Shown: in pieces, positions 10,942 to 21,380 of the stretch | Numbering within the stretch: position 1 is the first letter of the stretch | Layout of the letters: each line of letters starts with the position of its first letter | DNA from: Rhodococcus opacus B4 | GTDB lineage: Bacteria > Actinomycetota > Actinomycetes > Mycobacteriales > Mycobacteriaceae | Assembly (NCBI RefSeq): GCF_000010805.1 | Contig: NC_012522.1 | Location: 3,100,001-3,164,000 of the forward strand | Length of the DNA stretch: 64,000 nt | Direction: 5' to 3' | Notes under the pieces: model-generated | What the model was told of the DNA's origin: nothing | Seen by the model: only the letters and a program-made list of their open reading frames with translations | The model's database searches: none | Position numbers and translations under genes: made by a program

Positions 10942-11820
10942 TCAGTGGGCAGCCCGGCTCAGGATCTCTCGGGCGGTTTTGATGTGGGCGTAGTCGACGT
11001 GCATGTCTTCGTAGCGGACGGCGGCGAGTCCTTGGGCTTCGGCGTCCTCGAAGGCCTCGATCATGCCCGAGTAGAACGCGATCTCGGCGTCGGACGGGCT
11101 GAACACCTCGTTGGCGAGGGCGATGTGCGAGGGGTGGATCAATACCTGGCCGCGGAAGCCGAGTTCGCGGTTGCGTTCGGAGAAGTTCCGCGCCCCGTCG
11201 TGGTCGGTGAGGTCCTGCCACACCCCGACCAACGGGAATTCGAGACCGTTGGCACGCGCGGCGAGCAGGGCCCGGCTGCGCAGATACAGGGTCTCCTCGC
11301 CGGACGGGGTGAACTGGAACCCGATCGATCTGGAGACGTCCGCGTCGCGGGCGGTCCCGGCGAACAGGGTCGCCACCCGAGGCGAGGCGACGGCGATCTT
11401 TTCGCAGTTCGCATACGCCTCCGCGGTCTCGAGGCAGCAGATGAATTCGAGTTTGCCGGCGTCGACGCCGTTGGCCCGTTCGAAATGGGTGACGAGGGCG
11501 TCGAACCGGACGATGTCTTCGGGCCCATAGGTTTTCGGCAGCACGAAGCCATCGAGTCCGGGGACGGCGACGGCGGCGATGTCGTCGCCGGTGATCCCGG
11601 TGTCCAGTGCGTTCAGCCGCACGTACAGTCCGACATCCGCCCCGGTGTCCCGTAGTTGCGCGATGGTCCGAGCGGCCGTGGCGCGTCCCTGGTCCTTCAG
11701 GTGCTCGGGTACAGAGTCCTCGAGGTCGAGGATCAGGCCGTCGGCACCGGCGGCAATGGCCTTCTCGGCCCACCCCTCCCGATGCCCGGGCACGAACAAC
11801 AACGAACGAAGCGGTCTCAT
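10942..11820 (-). CDS. HpcH/HpaI (CitE-type) CoA-ester lyase
   Basis: A 292-residue TIM-barrel protein of the CitE/malyl-CoA lyase family. It starts [17 protein letters not shown] and has the metal/substrate motifs LILDLEDSVP (about 29-38), the arginine of YVRLN, the conserved glutamate in FICCLETAEAY and RGQVLIHPSH near the end. These enzymes cleave 3-hydroxy-3-carboxyacyl-CoAs (malyl-, citramalyl- or related CoA esters) by retro-aldol reaction, giving acetyl-CoA plus a 2-oxoacid. It overlaps the CaiB gene by ATGA and is the last enzyme of the operon. The exact substrate cannot be read from sequence; citramalyl-CoA is a reasonable guess from the neighbours. Confidence 0.85.
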   Translation of the reverse strand: MRPLRSLLFVPGHREGWAEKAIAAGADGLILDLEDSVPEHLKDQGRATAARTIAQLRDTGADVGLYVRLNALDTGITGDDIAAVAVPGLDGFVLPKTYGPEDIVRFDALVTHFERANGVDAGKLEFICCLETAEAYANCEKIAVASPRVATLFAGTARDADVSRSIGFQFTPSGEETLYLRSRALLAARANGLEFPLVGVWQDLTDHDGARNFSERNRELGFRGQVLIHPSHIALANEVFSPSDAEIAFYSGMIEAFEDAEAQGLAAVRYEDMHVDYAHIKTAREILSRAAH

Positions 11821-12977
11821 GGTGTCTTCTCCAGTTTCTTGTGTAGTAATTCCATTCGGATGGCGTCGGTGTCGGCGCCCAACGCCGGGACCCGGCCCGC
11901 TGACACCGTCCACCCCTGTGCGAGGGCGGGCGGCACCAGGGCAGGGACCGGGCCGGCCGGGGTGTCGACGTTGCGCCACCGGCCGCGGACAGACAGTTGC
12001 GGGTGCTCGGCGAGGCCGCGGACCCCGTTGAGTCGGGCGTTGCCGATCCCGGCCGCATCGGCGGCCTGCTGGATCTCGGCCAGGGTGCGCTGCGCGCACC
12101 AGGCGGCGACGATCGCGTCGAGTGCGGTGCGCTCCCGGACCCGGTCGTCGTTGCGGGCGTACCGCGGATCCTCGGCCAGATCCGGGCGGCCCAGAAGATC
12201 CGCCGCCAAGCGCCGCCATTCCCGGTCGCTGGTGGTGCCGAGCACCACGGTCCGCCCGTCGGCGGTCGGATAGGCCCCGTAGGGGGCGACCATCGGCGAG
12301 CCCATGCCGACCGGCTCGGGTTCGGCACCGCCGTGGATCACCTGGTTGAGGGCGAAACCCATCATCTCGGCGACCACGTCGAGCATCGCGATCGGGATGA
12401 CCGCGCCGCGCCCGGTCCGCTCCCGCTCGTACAGCGCGGCCAGGATGGCCGAGTACGCATACAGTGCGGTGCCGATGTCGGCGATCGGAATCCCCGGTTT
12501 GGCCGGTTGCCCGGGCAGGCCGGTGATGGTGCAGGACCCGGCCTCGGCCTGGATGAGCAGGTCGTAGGCCCGCTTGTGGTCCAGTGGTCCGCCGCGCCCG
12601 TACCCAGAAATGTCGACGATGATCAATCGTGGGTACCGCCGGGCCAGTGCGTCCACCCCGAGACCGAGCCGGCCGAGCGCACCGGGGGCGAGGTTGCTGA
12701 CGATCACGTCGGCCCGTTCGAGCAACTCGTGCAGCACGTCGTGATCGGCGGGCGCCGTCAGGTCCAGCGCCGCCGATTCCTTGCCGTGGTTGAGCCACAC
12801 GAAATGGGCTGCCAACCCGCGCACCGCCTGGTCGTAGTGCCGGGTCGAGTCCCCGACCCCGGGTTGCTCGATCTTGATCACGCGGGCACCCAGATCGGCC
12901 AGGTGCCGGGTGCACAGCGGTGCGGCGATGGCCTGCTCGAGCCCGAGGACGGTGATCCCGTCCAGGGGCCCGCTCAT
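11817..12977 (-). CDS. family III CoA-transferase (CaiB/BaiF)
   Basis: 386 residues with the N-terminal [19 protein letters not shown] signature, the CoA-binding VIKIEQPG segment and the putative catalytic aspartate in [12 protein letters not shown] (about residue 160). Family III enzymes move CoA between carboxylic acids through an aspartyl-CoA thioester. The gene overlaps both neighbours by four bases (ATGA/TGA), so it is tightly coupled to the hydratase upstream and the CitE-type lyase downstream. A CaiB-CitE pair, with a MaoC hydratase in the same operon, is also the arrangement of itaconate-degradation loci; that functional reading is inference. Confidence 0.85.
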   Translation of the reverse strand: MSGPLDGITVLGLEQAIAAPLCTRHLADLGARVIKIEQPGVGDSTRHYDQAVRGLAAHFVWLNHGKESAALDLTAPADHDVLHELLERADVIVSNLAPGALGRLGLGVDALARRYPRLIIVDISGYGRGGPLDHKRAYDLLIQAEAGSCTITGLPGQPAKPGIPIADIGTALYAYSAILAALYERERTGRGAVIPIAMLDVVAEMMGFALNQVIHGGAEPEPVGMGSPMVAPYGAYPTADGRTVVLGTTSDREWRRLAADLLGRPDLAEDPRYARNDDRVRERTALDAIVAAWCAQRTLAEIQQAADAAGIGNARLNGVRGLAEHPQLSVRGRWRNVDTPAGPVPALVPPALAQGWTVSAGRVPALGADTDAIRMELLHKKLEKTP

Positions 12978-13765
12978 GTGAACCTCGGCTCACGTTTGTC
13001 GCGGTGCGAGGCAATACCTTCGGTCACGTCCGGGCCGCCGAAGCCATAGAACTCGAGGCCGAGGGAGGCGTCGAAGAGCGGCATCGCCTGCCGGTACCAG
13101 TTGTTCAGGGCGTGCTTGGTGAACCGCAGTGCGCTGCGGGATCCGCGTGCGAGGTTCTCGGCGATCTGCAGGGCACGTGTCTGCACGGCGTCGTCGTCCA
13201 CGCAGACCGAGACCATCCCGATCCGTTCGGCCTCCTCGCCGGTGAGGACCTCGTTGGTGAGCAGATGATATTTCGCCTTGGCCATCCCGCACAGCAGCGG
13301 CCAGCAGATCGCGGCGTGATCGCCGGCGGCCACCCCGATCCGCACGTGCCCGTCGACGATCTTCGCCCGCCGACCGGCCACCGACACATCCGCTAGCAGG
13401 GCGGCGACCAGTCCGGCCCCGACGGCGGGGCCGTTGATCGCGGAGACGATCGGGGCCGGGCATTCGATGATGTTGCGGACCAGATCGCGGGCCTCGTTCA
13501 TGACGCGGGTGCGGGTGTCCCAGTCCTTGACCATCGCGTCGATGAGGTCGAAGCTGCCGCCCGCGGAGAACGCGCGGTCGCCGGCACCGCGTATCAGCAC
13601 CGCACGCACCGACTCGTCCCGGGCGATCGCCGCCCACACGTCCGCCAGCTCGCGGTGCATGTCCGCACCGACCGCATGCAGATCCGGCCCATCGAGCACG
13701 ATCCGCAGCAACCCATCCGACGGACGATCGATCGCCAACGTCGGGAACTCGTCATACGTCTTCAC
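12974..13765 (-). CDS. enoyl-CoA hydratase/isomerase-family protein
   Basis: 263-residue crotonase-fold protein. The oxyanion-hole segments are visible: [12 protein letters not shown] in place of the common AGADL, and [20 protein letters not shown]. In the next segment ([13 protein letters not shown]) the glutamates that catalyse hydration in classical hydratases are not obvious, so isomerase, hydrolase or other crotonase chemistry is possible. The GTG start overlaps the synthetase stop (GTGA) and is preceded by GAGGTA. The protein belongs to the CoA-ester operon. Confidence 0.8.
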   Translation of the reverse strand: MKTYDEFPTLAIDRPSDGLLRIVLDGPDLHAVGADMHRELADVWAAIARDESVRAVLIRGAGDRAFSAGGSFDLIDAMVKDWDTRTRVMNEARDLVRNIIECPAPIVSAINGPAVGAGLVAALLADVSVAGRRAKIVDGHVRIGVAAGDHAAICWPLLCGMAKAKYHLLTNEVLTGEEAERIGMVSVCVDDDAVQTRALQIAENLARGSRSALRFTKHALNNWYRQAMPLFDASLGLEFYGFGGPDVTEGIASHRDKREPRFT

Positions 13766-15726
13766 TGCACTACCTCGACACTCTTCTCGCTCATGTTGTG
13801 CAACGGGATGTCTTCGAGCGGTGTCGCCGGGTCGAGTGACGACATGTCCCCCACCGGTTCCCCGAGGAACCGCGACCGGATGGCGCGGCGCATGATCTTG
13901 CCGTTCTTCGTCTTCGGCAGCGTCGCCACCGTGTGGACGGTCGGCGCAAAGGACTTACCGGCGTTCCGCAGCGCTGTGGCCTGCAGATCGTCGAGATCGA
14001 CACCACCCTCGCGCACCACGGCGAACGCGACGGCACGCTGACCACGCAGCTCGTCGGGTACCCCGATGACCGCGACCTCTCCGATCCGCGGATCCCGCAG
14101 CAGCGCCGCCTCGATCTCCGCCGGACCCACCCGACGACCCGACAGTTTGATCGTGTCATCGGACCGCCCGTGGATCCGCCACACCCCGGCCGCGTCGACG
14201 CTGGCGAGGTCACCATGCACCCACACCTCGTCCCACCGCTTCCAATACGTTTCGAGGTACCGGTCACGGTCCTGCCAGAATCCATGGGTCATGCCCGGGA
14301 ACGTGTTCCGCACGGCGAGCTCCCCCACCTCGCCGACGATCGGCGCACCGTCCTCCCCGAGCACGACAGCATCGACACCCGGCAGCGCCCCGTTGAACGC
14401 GGCAGCAGCAGTGGGCAGGAACGGGTACCCGATCACGATGCCGCCGCCGACCTCGGTGCCACCGCTGTAATTGATGATCGGCCGGCGAGACCGCCCGACC
14501 TCCTGGAACAGCCACCACCACGTGGGCTCGTCCCACGCCTCGCCGGTGGAAACGAACGAGCGCAGCGTGGGCATCTCACGCACCGCCCCGCCCCCGCCCG
14601 CCATCAACGCGCGGGCCGCCGTCGGGGCGATACCCTGAACGGTGACACCGTTGCGTTCGACGATCTCCCACATCCGGTCTGCGGTCGGGTAGGTGGGCAG
14701 GCCCTCGATCATGACGATGGTGGCGCCGAGTTGCAAAGGCCCGGTCATCAACAGTGGACCGACCAGCCAGCCGAGGTCGGTGATCCAGGAAACGACGTCG
14801 TCGGCGTGGACATCGAACCCGTAGGCGAAGTCCACCGCGGCCTTCACCCCGAAACCCGCGTGCGAGTGCACAATCCCCTTCGGGCGACCCGTCGTCCCGG
14901 ACGTGTAGACGATGGTGAGCGGGTCGTTCGCCTCGGTCGCCGCCGTCTCCACCGGGGCCGGATCCGGGTCCAGGTCGTCGAAGTAGACATCGCGGCCTGC
15001 GGCCATCGCCACATCCGTGCCGATGTGGCGGAGGACGACCACGGTGCGCACCGACGGCGCCGACTCCAGCGCCTGATCGGCGGTGTCTTTCATCGGTACG
15101 TGTTTGCCGCGGCGGGTTGTGCCGTCCGCGGTGATCAGCATGACCGCCTCGGAGTCCTGCAGCCGGGTGGCCAGCGCGTCCGGTGCGTATCCGGTGAAGG
15201 TCGGCACCGAGATGGCTCCGATCATCGCGATCGCCAGGAACGCGACCACAGCCTCGGGGACCGCGGGGATGAACAGCACCACCCGATCCCCGCGCGTGAC
15301 GCCGAGCTGGGTCAGGTTCGCCGCGAACCGTCGCACCTCACGATCGAGTTCGGCGTAGGTCAACGTGCGCCGTTGCCCGTTATCCCCCTCGTAGACCACC
15401 GCCGTCTTGTCCACGAGTTGGCCGACAGCGTGCCGGTGTGCGCACAGGTTCGCGATGTTGAGGTGCCCACCGGTGAACCACCGCGGGAAGGGTTTGCCGT
15501 CGGATTCGTCACGGACCTTCTCGAACGGTGCGTCGAAGGTGATCTCCAGATCGTCGACGACGGCGCGCCAGAAGCGCTCCGGGTCGGCAACCGCCGACCG
15601 GTTCAACTCCTCGACGCTCTCGTGACCCCAGCGCCCCATCGCCGCCAGCAACCGGCTGCGCTCGACTACCGACTGGTTCGGCACCCACGCGTACCGTGCG
15701 GTGTCATCCTGCTGACTCTTGGTCAT
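13762..15726 (-). CDS. AMP-forming short-chain acyl-CoA synthetase
   Basis: A 654-residue ANL-superfamily enzyme with an acetyl-CoA-synthetase-like N-terminal extension (about 35-95). It has the P-loop [12 protein letters not shown], the adenylate motif [11 protein letters not shown], the hinge [16 protein letters not shown] and the catalytic lysine in KNGKIMRR. The enzyme activates a carboxylic acid to the acyl-CoA through an acyl-AMP, providing entry of substrate into this pathway. The bulky WWW segment in the acyl-binding region suggests a small substrate, but that is inference. ATG was chosen for the GAAGGAG Shine-Dalgarno six bases upstream. Confidence 0.87.
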   Translation of the reverse strand: MTKSQQDDTARYAWVPNQSVVERSRLLAAMGRWGHESVEELNRSAVADPERFWRAVVDDLEITFDAPFEKVRDESDGKPFPRWFTGGHLNIANLCAHRHAVGQLVDKTAVVYEGDNGQRRTLTYAELDREVRRFAANLTQLGVTRGDRVVLFIPAVPEAVVAFLAIAMIGAISVPTFTGYAPDALATRLQDSEAVMLITADGTTRRGKHVPMKDTADQALESAPSVRTVVVLRHIGTDVAMAAGRDVYFDDLDPDPAPVETAATEANDPLTIVYTSGTTGRPKGIVHSHAGFGVKAAVDFAYGFDVHADDVVSWITDLGWLVGPLLMTGPLQLGATIVMIEGLPTYPTADRMWEIVERNGVTVQGIAPTAARALMAGGGGAVREMPTLRSFVSTGEAWDEPTWWWLFQEVGRSRRPIINYSGGTEVGGGIVIGYPFLPTAAAAFNGALPGVDAVVLGEDGAPIVGEVGELAVRNTFPGMTHGFWQDRDRYLETYWKRWDEVWVHGDLASVDAAGVWRIHGRSDDTIKLSGRRVGPAEIEAALLRDPRIGEVAVIGVPDELRGQRAVAFAVVREGGVDLDDLQATALRNAGKSFAPTVHTVATLPKTKNGKIMRRAIRSRFLGEPVGDMSSLDPATPLEDIPLHNMSEKSVEVVQ

Positions 15727-15757
15727 ACCCGCTCCTTCTCGAAACGCCTGCAACCGG

Positions 15758-16228
15758 TTAGGCGGTAACCGATTCGGTCGCGGTGCGCTTGAGCATCAAC
15801 CCGGCGCGGCGGCACTCACACACGACCTCGTCACGTTGGTTGATGCCGTAATGACGGAACTGAACGATGCCGGAATCGTTACGGCTCTTCGACTCCCGCT
15901 TCTCGAGGATCTCGGTGCGCACCCGGATGGTGTCGCCGTGGAACACCGGCTTGGGGAACTTGACGTCCTCGTAGCCGAGGTTGCCCAACGTGGTGCCCTG
16001 CGTGGTCTCGGGCACCGAGATACCCGACACCAGGCCGAGGATGAACAGGCTGTTGACCAGACGCTGCCCGTAGATCGAACCCTTACTGTATTCCGCGTCC
16101 AGATGCAGCGGCGCCAGGTTCAACGTCATCGTGCTGAACAAGACGTTGTCCGTCTCAGTCACGGTGCGGCGGGTCGGGTGGTCGATGACCAAACCCGGCT
16201 CGAGCTCTTCAAAGTACAGACCGGGCAT
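15758..16228 (-). CDS. MaoC-like hot-dog hydratase
   Basis: 156 residues, the length of a single hot-dog MaoC domain. The hydratase-2 signature is recognisable around TLNLAPLHLDAEYSKG (aspartate-histidine region) and GQRLVNSLFILGLVSG. MaoC proteins hydrate trans-2-enoyl-CoAs; the closest functional parallels with a CitE-type lyase in the same operon are itaconyl-/mesaconyl-CoA hydratases. The start ATG follows AAAGGA by six bases. The gene is first after a 105-bp gap and may head a second transcription unit running through the synthetase, hydratase, CaiB and lyase genes. Confidence 0.8.
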   Translation of the reverse strand: MPGLYFEELEPGLVIDHPTRRTVTETDNVLFSTMTLNLAPLHLDAEYSKGSIYGQRLVNSLFILGLVSGISVPETTQGTTLGNLGYEDVKFPKPVFHGDTIRVRTEILEKRESKSRNDSGIVQFRHYGINQRDEVVCECRRAGLMLKRTATESVTA

Positions 16229-16280
16229 GGGAAGTCCTTTCAATTTCGGCAGCATCGCTGCTGCCGGTGTCAGTGCGTAA

Positions 16281-16295
16281 TGCGCGAGTTGCGCA
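16281..16295. promoter_or_regulatory. TGCGC-N5-GCGCA dyad upstream of the MaoC gene
   Basis: TGCGC GAGTT GCGCA lies in the only gap of note inside the cluster (16229-16333), flanked by further partial repeats (AGTGCG and CGCACT). It probably marks an operator for the downstream-reading enzyme genes. The cognate protein, perhaps the GntR or LuxR-type regulator of the cluster, is unproven. Confidence 0.4.
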
Positions 16296-16333
16296 CTATG
16301 TGTTGCGGTAACAGTGTTTTCACGACCATGGGG

Positions 16334-17704
16334 TCAAACCCGTTCACTGGCCGTTTCGGTGGAGCTCTCAGGGCTCGAGTTCGTACCACTGCTTCGCAGC
16401 AGCACGCGGTTCTTCTGGTCGAACAGGACACCGACAACGACGAGGAGCGCACATCCCATCAGGAGGAGGGAGACACCCCAGGTGGCGTGTCCGGGGGAGA
16501 GGGTGACGATCGTCAAGGCCGCCAGCGGGGCGAGACCGCCCGCGATGGCACCACTGACCTCGCGTCCGGCCCCGAGACCCGAGGCTCGCACGTCGGTGGG
16601 GAATTGCTGCGCCATGAAAGGACTCGACGCCACGATCATGATCGGGGCCAGGATTCCGGTGCCGAGAATCAAAATAGCCCAGACGAATACCGGCTTTCCG
16701 GTATCGAGCACCCAGAACATCGGGAATGCAATCAACAGAACGCTGACAGCAGCGAACAGCATGATCCGCCGGATATCGACCCGGTCACACAGCCTGCCCA
16801 CCAGGGGCACCACGGCAATTGCCACCGCGCTGGCCAATGCGACGCCGAACGACCCCACGTTCGCCGGCACATCCTGGAACTCACTGAGGTAGGAGAGCGA
16901 GAACGTCTTGAACGTGTAGGAAATCGCCGCGTAGCCCGCATACACTGCCGCAACAACCAACAGCCCACGCCAATCGGATCGCAGTAGATCACCGAAGATT
17001 TTGCGGCTCCTACGTTGGGGTCGAGCTGCTGCAACACGCTCGAATTCCGGGGTCTCCGGCATGTTACGACGTATCCAATAACCGACTCCGACGAGCACGA
17101 AGCTGGCAATGAAAGGGATTCGCCAGCCCCAGCTGTACAGGAACTCGTCGCCGAAGCTGGTGACTGCGGTAACCGACAATGAGGCGGCCAGCAGTCCGAT
17201 CTGGACACCGAGCGCAGGAAGCGAGGTGTAGCGGCCCCGAGTCTTCGCACCGGCATGCTCGTAGGACACGGCGATGGCGCTCCCGAACTCGGCGCCCGCA
17301 CCGAATCCTTGAATCACCCGAAGAATCACCAAGAGGACCGGTGCGGCGACTCCGATCGTTGCGTAGGAGGGCAACAACCCGATCAGACCCGAGGCTCCTC
17401 CCATGATCAAGAGGCTGAGCGAGAGCACAGTCTTGCGACCGATCTTGTCGCCCATGATGCCGAATACGACCCCACCGAGCGGACGGGCCAAGAACCCGAC
17501 GGCGAACGTGGCGAATGCAGCCAAGGTGCTCCCGGCGGAGTTGCCCGATGGGAAGAACACCTGCCCGAAAACCAGCGCTGCCATGGACGAATAGAGGAAG
17601 AAGTCGAACCACTCCAGCGCGGTGCCGATCACGACGGCCGGGCCGATTCTCTTCATGGGTGTTGGCGGTATCGCCTGTCCGGGAGCGTCTCCTGGCTGCG
17701 GCAT
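16334..17704 (-). CDS. MHS-type major facilitator permease
   Basis: 456 residues with twelve predicted membrane helices and the MFS loop motif GIMGDKIGRK between helices 2 and 3. IGTALEWFDFFLYSSMAALVF near the start is typical of the metabolite:H+ symporter branch (ProP, KgtP and ShiA relatives), which import osmolytes, dicarboxylates and small organic acids. Its position among CoA-ester genes suggests it imports the pathway substrate. The start at 17704 has AAAGGA nine bases upstream; an in-frame ATG at 17734 overlaps the previous stop (ATGA) and would add ten residues. Confidence 0.85.
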   Translation of the reverse strand: MPQPGDAPGQAIPPTPMKRIGPAVVIGTALEWFDFFLYSSMAALVFGQVFFPSGNSAGSTLAAFATFAVGFLARPLGGVVFGIMGDKIGRKTVLSLSLLIMGGASGLIGLLPSYATIGVAAPVLLVILRVIQGFGAGAEFGSAIAVSYEHAGAKTRGRYTSLPALGVQIGLLAASLSVTAVTSFGDEFLYSWGWRIPFIASFVLVGVGYWIRRNMPETPEFERVAAARPQRRSRKIFGDLLRSDWRGLLVVAAVYAGYAAISYTFKTFSLSYLSEFQDVPANVGSFGVALASAVAIAVVPLVGRLCDRVDIRRIMLFAAVSVLLIAFPMFWVLDTGKPVFVWAILILGTGILAPIMIVASSPFMAQQFPTDVRASGLGAGREVSGAIAGGLAPLAALTIVTLSPGHATWGVSLLLMGCALLVVVGVLFDQKNRVLLRSSGTNSSPESSTETASERV

Positions 17705-17730
17705 CGATTCGATTCCTTTCGGGTGCTGAG

Positions 17731-18891
17731 TCATTGCGAACCCCGTAACTGCTCGATCGCGTTCTTCGTCGCCAGATTCGCGATCTCGTTCGCGTCGAAT
17801 CCCCAGTCGCGCAGGGCCTCGTCGGTGTGCTCCCCGGGCCGTGCTGCCGGGAGGGTGACCTGTCCTGGGGTGCGCCCGAAGCGCGGCGCCGGCGCCGCCT
17901 GCAGCACGCCGTCTAGCGGGACGAATGCCGAGCGAGCGACGGCGTGCTCGTGTTCGAGTGCCTCGTCGAGGGTCAGGACCGGGGAGAAACAAGTCTCCAG
18001 CGCCTGCAGCCTCGTCACCCATTCCTGGCGGGTCCGGGTCCGGAAAATCTCGGCGAACCGCTTGCGGGTGTCCGCCCAACCGCTCTGATCCATCTGATCC
18101 GGCAGTTCGTCCAGGGACAGGCCGAGGGCCTCGACCAGCACCGCGTAGAACTTCGGCTCGTTTCCGGCCACCGCCACCCACAGGCCGTCCGAGGTCTCGT
18201 AGGTGCCGTAGAACGGCGCGCCCCCGTCGAGCCGGTTGGACTCGCGGCGGTCGTGCCACGCATCGATCTGCCGCAGCCCGTGGAACATCGACCCCAGCAG
18301 CGAGGCGCCGTCCACCATGGCCGCGTCGACGACCTGACCCTTCCCCGAGCGGGAGGCCTCGAGCACGCCCGCGACGATCCCGAACGCCAGCAGCATCCCG
18401 CCGCCGCCGAAGTCGCCGACGAGGTTGAGTGGCGGGACCGGACGGCCCTCCGGGCCGATGGCGTGCAGCATTCCGCTCAGAGCGAGGTAGTTGATGTCGT
18501 GTCCGGGTACCTGGGCCAGCGGGCCCTCCTGACCCCACCCGGTCATCCGCCCGTACACCAGGCGCGGATTCCGGGCCAGGCACTCCTCGGGGCCGATGCC
18601 CAGGCGTTCGGCGACCCCGGGCCGGCTGCCCTCGATCAGGGCGTCGGCCTGTTCGACCAGCCGAAGAACGACTTCGGCCCCGTCCGGGTTCTTCAGGTCG
18701 ACGGCGATCGAGCGCCGCCCGCGCCGGTTGACGAAGTCGATCGCACGCGCACCGTCGGGCTGCGCACCGACGTGGTCGGCACGGTCGATGCGCAGGACCT
18801 CCGCGCCCATGTCGCTCAGCATCATCGCGCACCAGGGGCCGGGACCGATTGATCCGATCTCGACGACCTTCATCCCGTTCAGCGGTCCCAT
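17731..18891 (-). CDS. alpha-methylacyl-CoA racemase-like family III enzyme
   Basis: 386 residues of the CaiB/BaiF fold. It starts MGPLNGMKVVEIGSIGPGPW and contains the ADMGA-like LSDMGAEVLRIDR segment and GHDINYLALSG, features that separate alpha-methylacyl-CoA racemases from CoA-transferases. Racemases invert the 2-methyl centre of CoA esters so that stereospecific enzymes can act. The ATG is one base beyond the flavoprotein stop, so the genes are translationally coupled. A CoA-transferase role is still possible. Confidence 0.82.
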   Translation of the reverse strand: MGPLNGMKVVEIGSIGPGPWCAMMLSDMGAEVLRIDRADHVGAQPDGARAIDFVNRRGRRSIAVDLKNPDGAEVVLRLVEQADALIEGSRPGVAERLGIGPEECLARNPRLVYGRMTGWGQEGPLAQVPGHDINYLALSGMLHAIGPEGRPVPPLNLVGDFGGGGMLLAFGIVAGVLEASRSGKGQVVDAAMVDGASLLGSMFHGLRQIDAWHDRRESNRLDGGAPFYGTYETSDGLWVAVAGNEPKFYAVLVEALGLSLDELPDQMDQSGWADTRKRFAEIFRTRTRQEWVTRLQALETCFSPVLTLDEALEHEHAVARSAFVPLDGVLQAAPAPRFGRTPGQVTLPAARPGEHTDEALRDWGFDANEIANLATKNAIEQLRGSQ

Positions 18892-18892
18892 G

Positions 18893-19978
18893 TCAGTTGT
18901 ACTCCACGGTCTTGCCGACGACGCGCAGTGCATCGACGGTCTCCTCGACGAGCCGGTCGAGCACCTCGGCGGCTCCGGGTAGGTCGTTGATCATTCCGGC
19001 GCCTGCTCCCGACGGCAGGCTCATGTGGGACTTCAGGTGAGCGCGCATGGCGGCGTACTTGAAGGGCATCGTCAGCACCCGCTGGACCGGGTAGGGGGAC
19101 AGCTCGTTCTCGTGGCCCTCCCACACCTCGGTGAAGCGGTTGCGCAGCATCCGCACGTGCAGCCCGTCGAACAGCAGCGAGCGCAGCGTCGAGTCGTATC
19201 CGGCCTCGACTACGGCCTCCTTGAACTCGTCTTCCGATCCGGATTCCTTGGTGGCGAGGAACCGGGTACCGACCCACACTCCCTGTGCTCCGAGGGTCAG
19301 GCACGCGGCGATCTGCGCGCCCTTCACCAGCCCACCGGCCGCCACGACGGGCACCGTGGAGAACTCGAGCACTTCAGCCAGCAGGGTGATCAGGCCGACA
19401 TCGCCGGTGTGACCGCCGCCCTCGGTGCCCTGCACGATGATGAGGTCGGTGCCGCTGCGGATGGCGCTGCGTGCGTGCTTGGCCTGACCGACGATGCTCA
19501 TCACCTTCGCGCCCTTGGCGTGGCAGGCCTCGACTACCCACGTGGGAGTGCCGAGCGCGCAGGCGATGATCTCGACACCGTGATCGAGGGACAGCTCGAG
19601 CTTCTTCTTGTTGTCGGCGAGGCTGATCGCCTGGTCGGTCGTCGGCACGACCTCGATCCCGTTCTCCCCCAGTTCCTTCTTCAGTGTCTGGAGCGGGCCG
19701 GGCAGCTCCGGGATCTGTACGTCGTCCAGGCCCTTGGGCGCGTTCGCGGGAAAGCCGAGATCGACGCACAACGGCCGATCACTGAGGGTGCGGAACAACT
19801 TGATTTCCTCGTCGAGTTCCGCTGGCGTGATGTCGATTCCGCCGATCGATCCCAGACCGCCGGCATTCGACACGGCCGCGGCGATACGCCCATAGGCGAC
19901 GTTCCCCATCCCGGCCTGCATGATCGGCACATCGATGCCCAGCAGGTCACAGAGCGGCGTCCTCAAAATGGGTGACAT
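18893..19978 (-). CDS. nitronate monooxygenase-like FMN oxidoreductase
   Basis: 361-residue TIM barrel of the NMO/2-nitropropane dioxygenase and enoyl-reductase-like family. Visible motifs are PIMQAGMGNVAYG at the N-terminus, VVAAGGL and LGAQGVWVGTRF in the FMN phosphate region, and VQGTEGGGHTGD. Members oxidise nitronates or carry out NAD(P)H-linked flavin chemistry on CoA-type substrates; context favours a redox step on an acyl-CoA, but this is inference. GAAAGGA precedes the ATG. The start lies inside the tail of the frame-broken CaiB gene. Confidence 0.8.
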   Translation of the reverse strand: MSPILRTPLCDLLGIDVPIMQAGMGNVAYGRIAAAVSNAGGLGSIGGIDITPAELDEEIKLFRTLSDRPLCVDLGFPANAPKGLDDVQIPELPGPLQTLKKELGENGIEVVPTTDQAISLADNKKKLELSLDHGVEIIACALGTPTWVVEACHAKGAKVMSIVGQAKHARSAIRSGTDLIIVQGTEGGGHTGDVGLITLLAEVLEFSTVPVVAAGGLVKGAQIAACLTLGAQGVWVGTRFLATKESGSEDEFKEAVVEAGYDSTLRSLLFDGLHVRMLRNRFTEVWEGHENELSPYPVQRVLTMPFKYAAMRAHLKSHMSLPSGAGAGMINDLPGAAEVLDRLVEETVDALRVVGKTVEYN

Positions 19979-21293
19979 GGTGTTCCTTTCGTTCGTTCTT
20001 CGTCGCGACCGTGGGTCGGACGCAAAACTCGAGAGATGCTGGTGATTTGGGCGGGTGCGCGGTGGACGACCCGACTCGCGTGCAGTGCGCGTACATCGTC
20101 GTCGCTGTAGCCGGCTTCGTGCAGGACCTCGTCGGTGTGCTCGCCGAGGTCGGGCGCATAGCCGCGTGGGCCGGTGTCGGCCGCCGCGAATCGGATGGGG
20201 TTGTTCGGCGCGCGATAGCTACCGTGTGTCGGGTGGGTCAGGCTGATCACCGCGTCGTTGGCGATGACCTGGGGATCCTCGAGTGCGTCCTCGAGGCGGT
20301 GGATCGGGCCGCACGGCACCCCGGCGGCTTCGAGGTCGATCAACCAGGAATCTGCTGGGCGTTTGCCGAAGATGGTCTGCAGGCGCTCGCACAACTCTCC
20401 GCGGTGCTCGATTCGCCCGGTGTTGGTCCGGTATCTCGGGTCGCGGAAGTCGCCGTACTCGTCGAGCATCGGCAACAGCTTCTGCCAGAACTTGTCGCTG
20501 AGGCAGGCTAGGACGAAGTACTTCTGATCCGAACCGAGAAACGGCTGGTACGGCACGAGCTGCGGATGCCCACCACCCTGTGGGCGGAACGGGACCCTCG
20601 TCTTGTCGTACACCGTGATGTAGTTCGCGAACGTCGCCACTTGACCGTCGAGCAGATTGATGCTGATCTTGTCGCCGTGACCAGTTCGGTCACGCAGCCG
20701 CAGCGCCGCGCACACGCCGAAGCCGAGGAGGAAGGATCCGACGAAGTCGGCGATCGGAACCCCGACCTTCACCGGACCACCACCGACCTCCCCGGTGACG
20801 CCCATCAACCCGCTCAGCGCCTGCGCCAGGATGTCCATACCCGGCTGGTGGGCGCGGGGACCTGTTTCCCCGAAAGCGGTGATAGAGCAGTAGATCAGGC
20901 GGTTGCTGAGTCCACGCAAGGTGTCGTAGTCGATGCCCATTCGCTCGACGGCGTCCGGCCGGAACGCGACGACGAAGACGTCGGCGTCGCGGACCAACCG
21001 GGTCAGCACTTCGTAGCCCCGCTCGCTCTTCAGGTCCAATGCATAGATCGCTTGCTGCGATTGACCCCGAAGAAGTACGCGCTCTCACCCTCACCGAAAG
21101 CGCTGTCGACATACCGAAAGCTGTCGCCCTCCAGCGGCTCGACCTTGATGACATCGGCGCCGAGGTCGCCGAGAAGTGAAGTGCCGTAGGGACCGGCCCC
21201 GACCTGAGACAGGTCGACAACCCGTACACCCGTCAACGGGAGGACGTCACCGGCGTCGGCCAGGCCGTTCGCCCGGTCGTTGTTCTTCGACAT
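19963..21293 (-). pseudogene. family III CoA-transferase (CaiB/BaiF), frame-broken
   Basis: The N-terminal part (MSKNNDRANG, VVDLSQVGAGPYGTSLLGDL, IKVEPLEGDSFRYV) ends at GVNRSKRS followed by an early stop. The remaining about 340 residues continue in another frame from ALDLKSERGYEVL through GMDILAQALSGLMG to the C-terminus. Loss of one base near 21042 explains the break: restoring it gives the normal RSIALDLKS. AAGGAG precedes the ATG by six bases. Either the gene is recently inactivated or this is an assembly error; the rest of the coding sequence looks under selection. It would be the third family III enzyme in the cluster. Confidence 0.82.
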
Positions 21294-21380
21294 TGCGTGC
21301 TCCTTGTCGTGAAGTGGTTCGGTTGCAGGAACCGCGGTCTCAGGTCGGTCCCGGGCTGGATTCACAGTGGCGGTCGGTCC

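Noticed and set aside
15758..16228. Possibility that the MaoC gene starts upstream of its chosen ATG
   Set aside because: The upstream ATG lacks a ribosome site, while AAAGGA is correctly placed for the chosen start.
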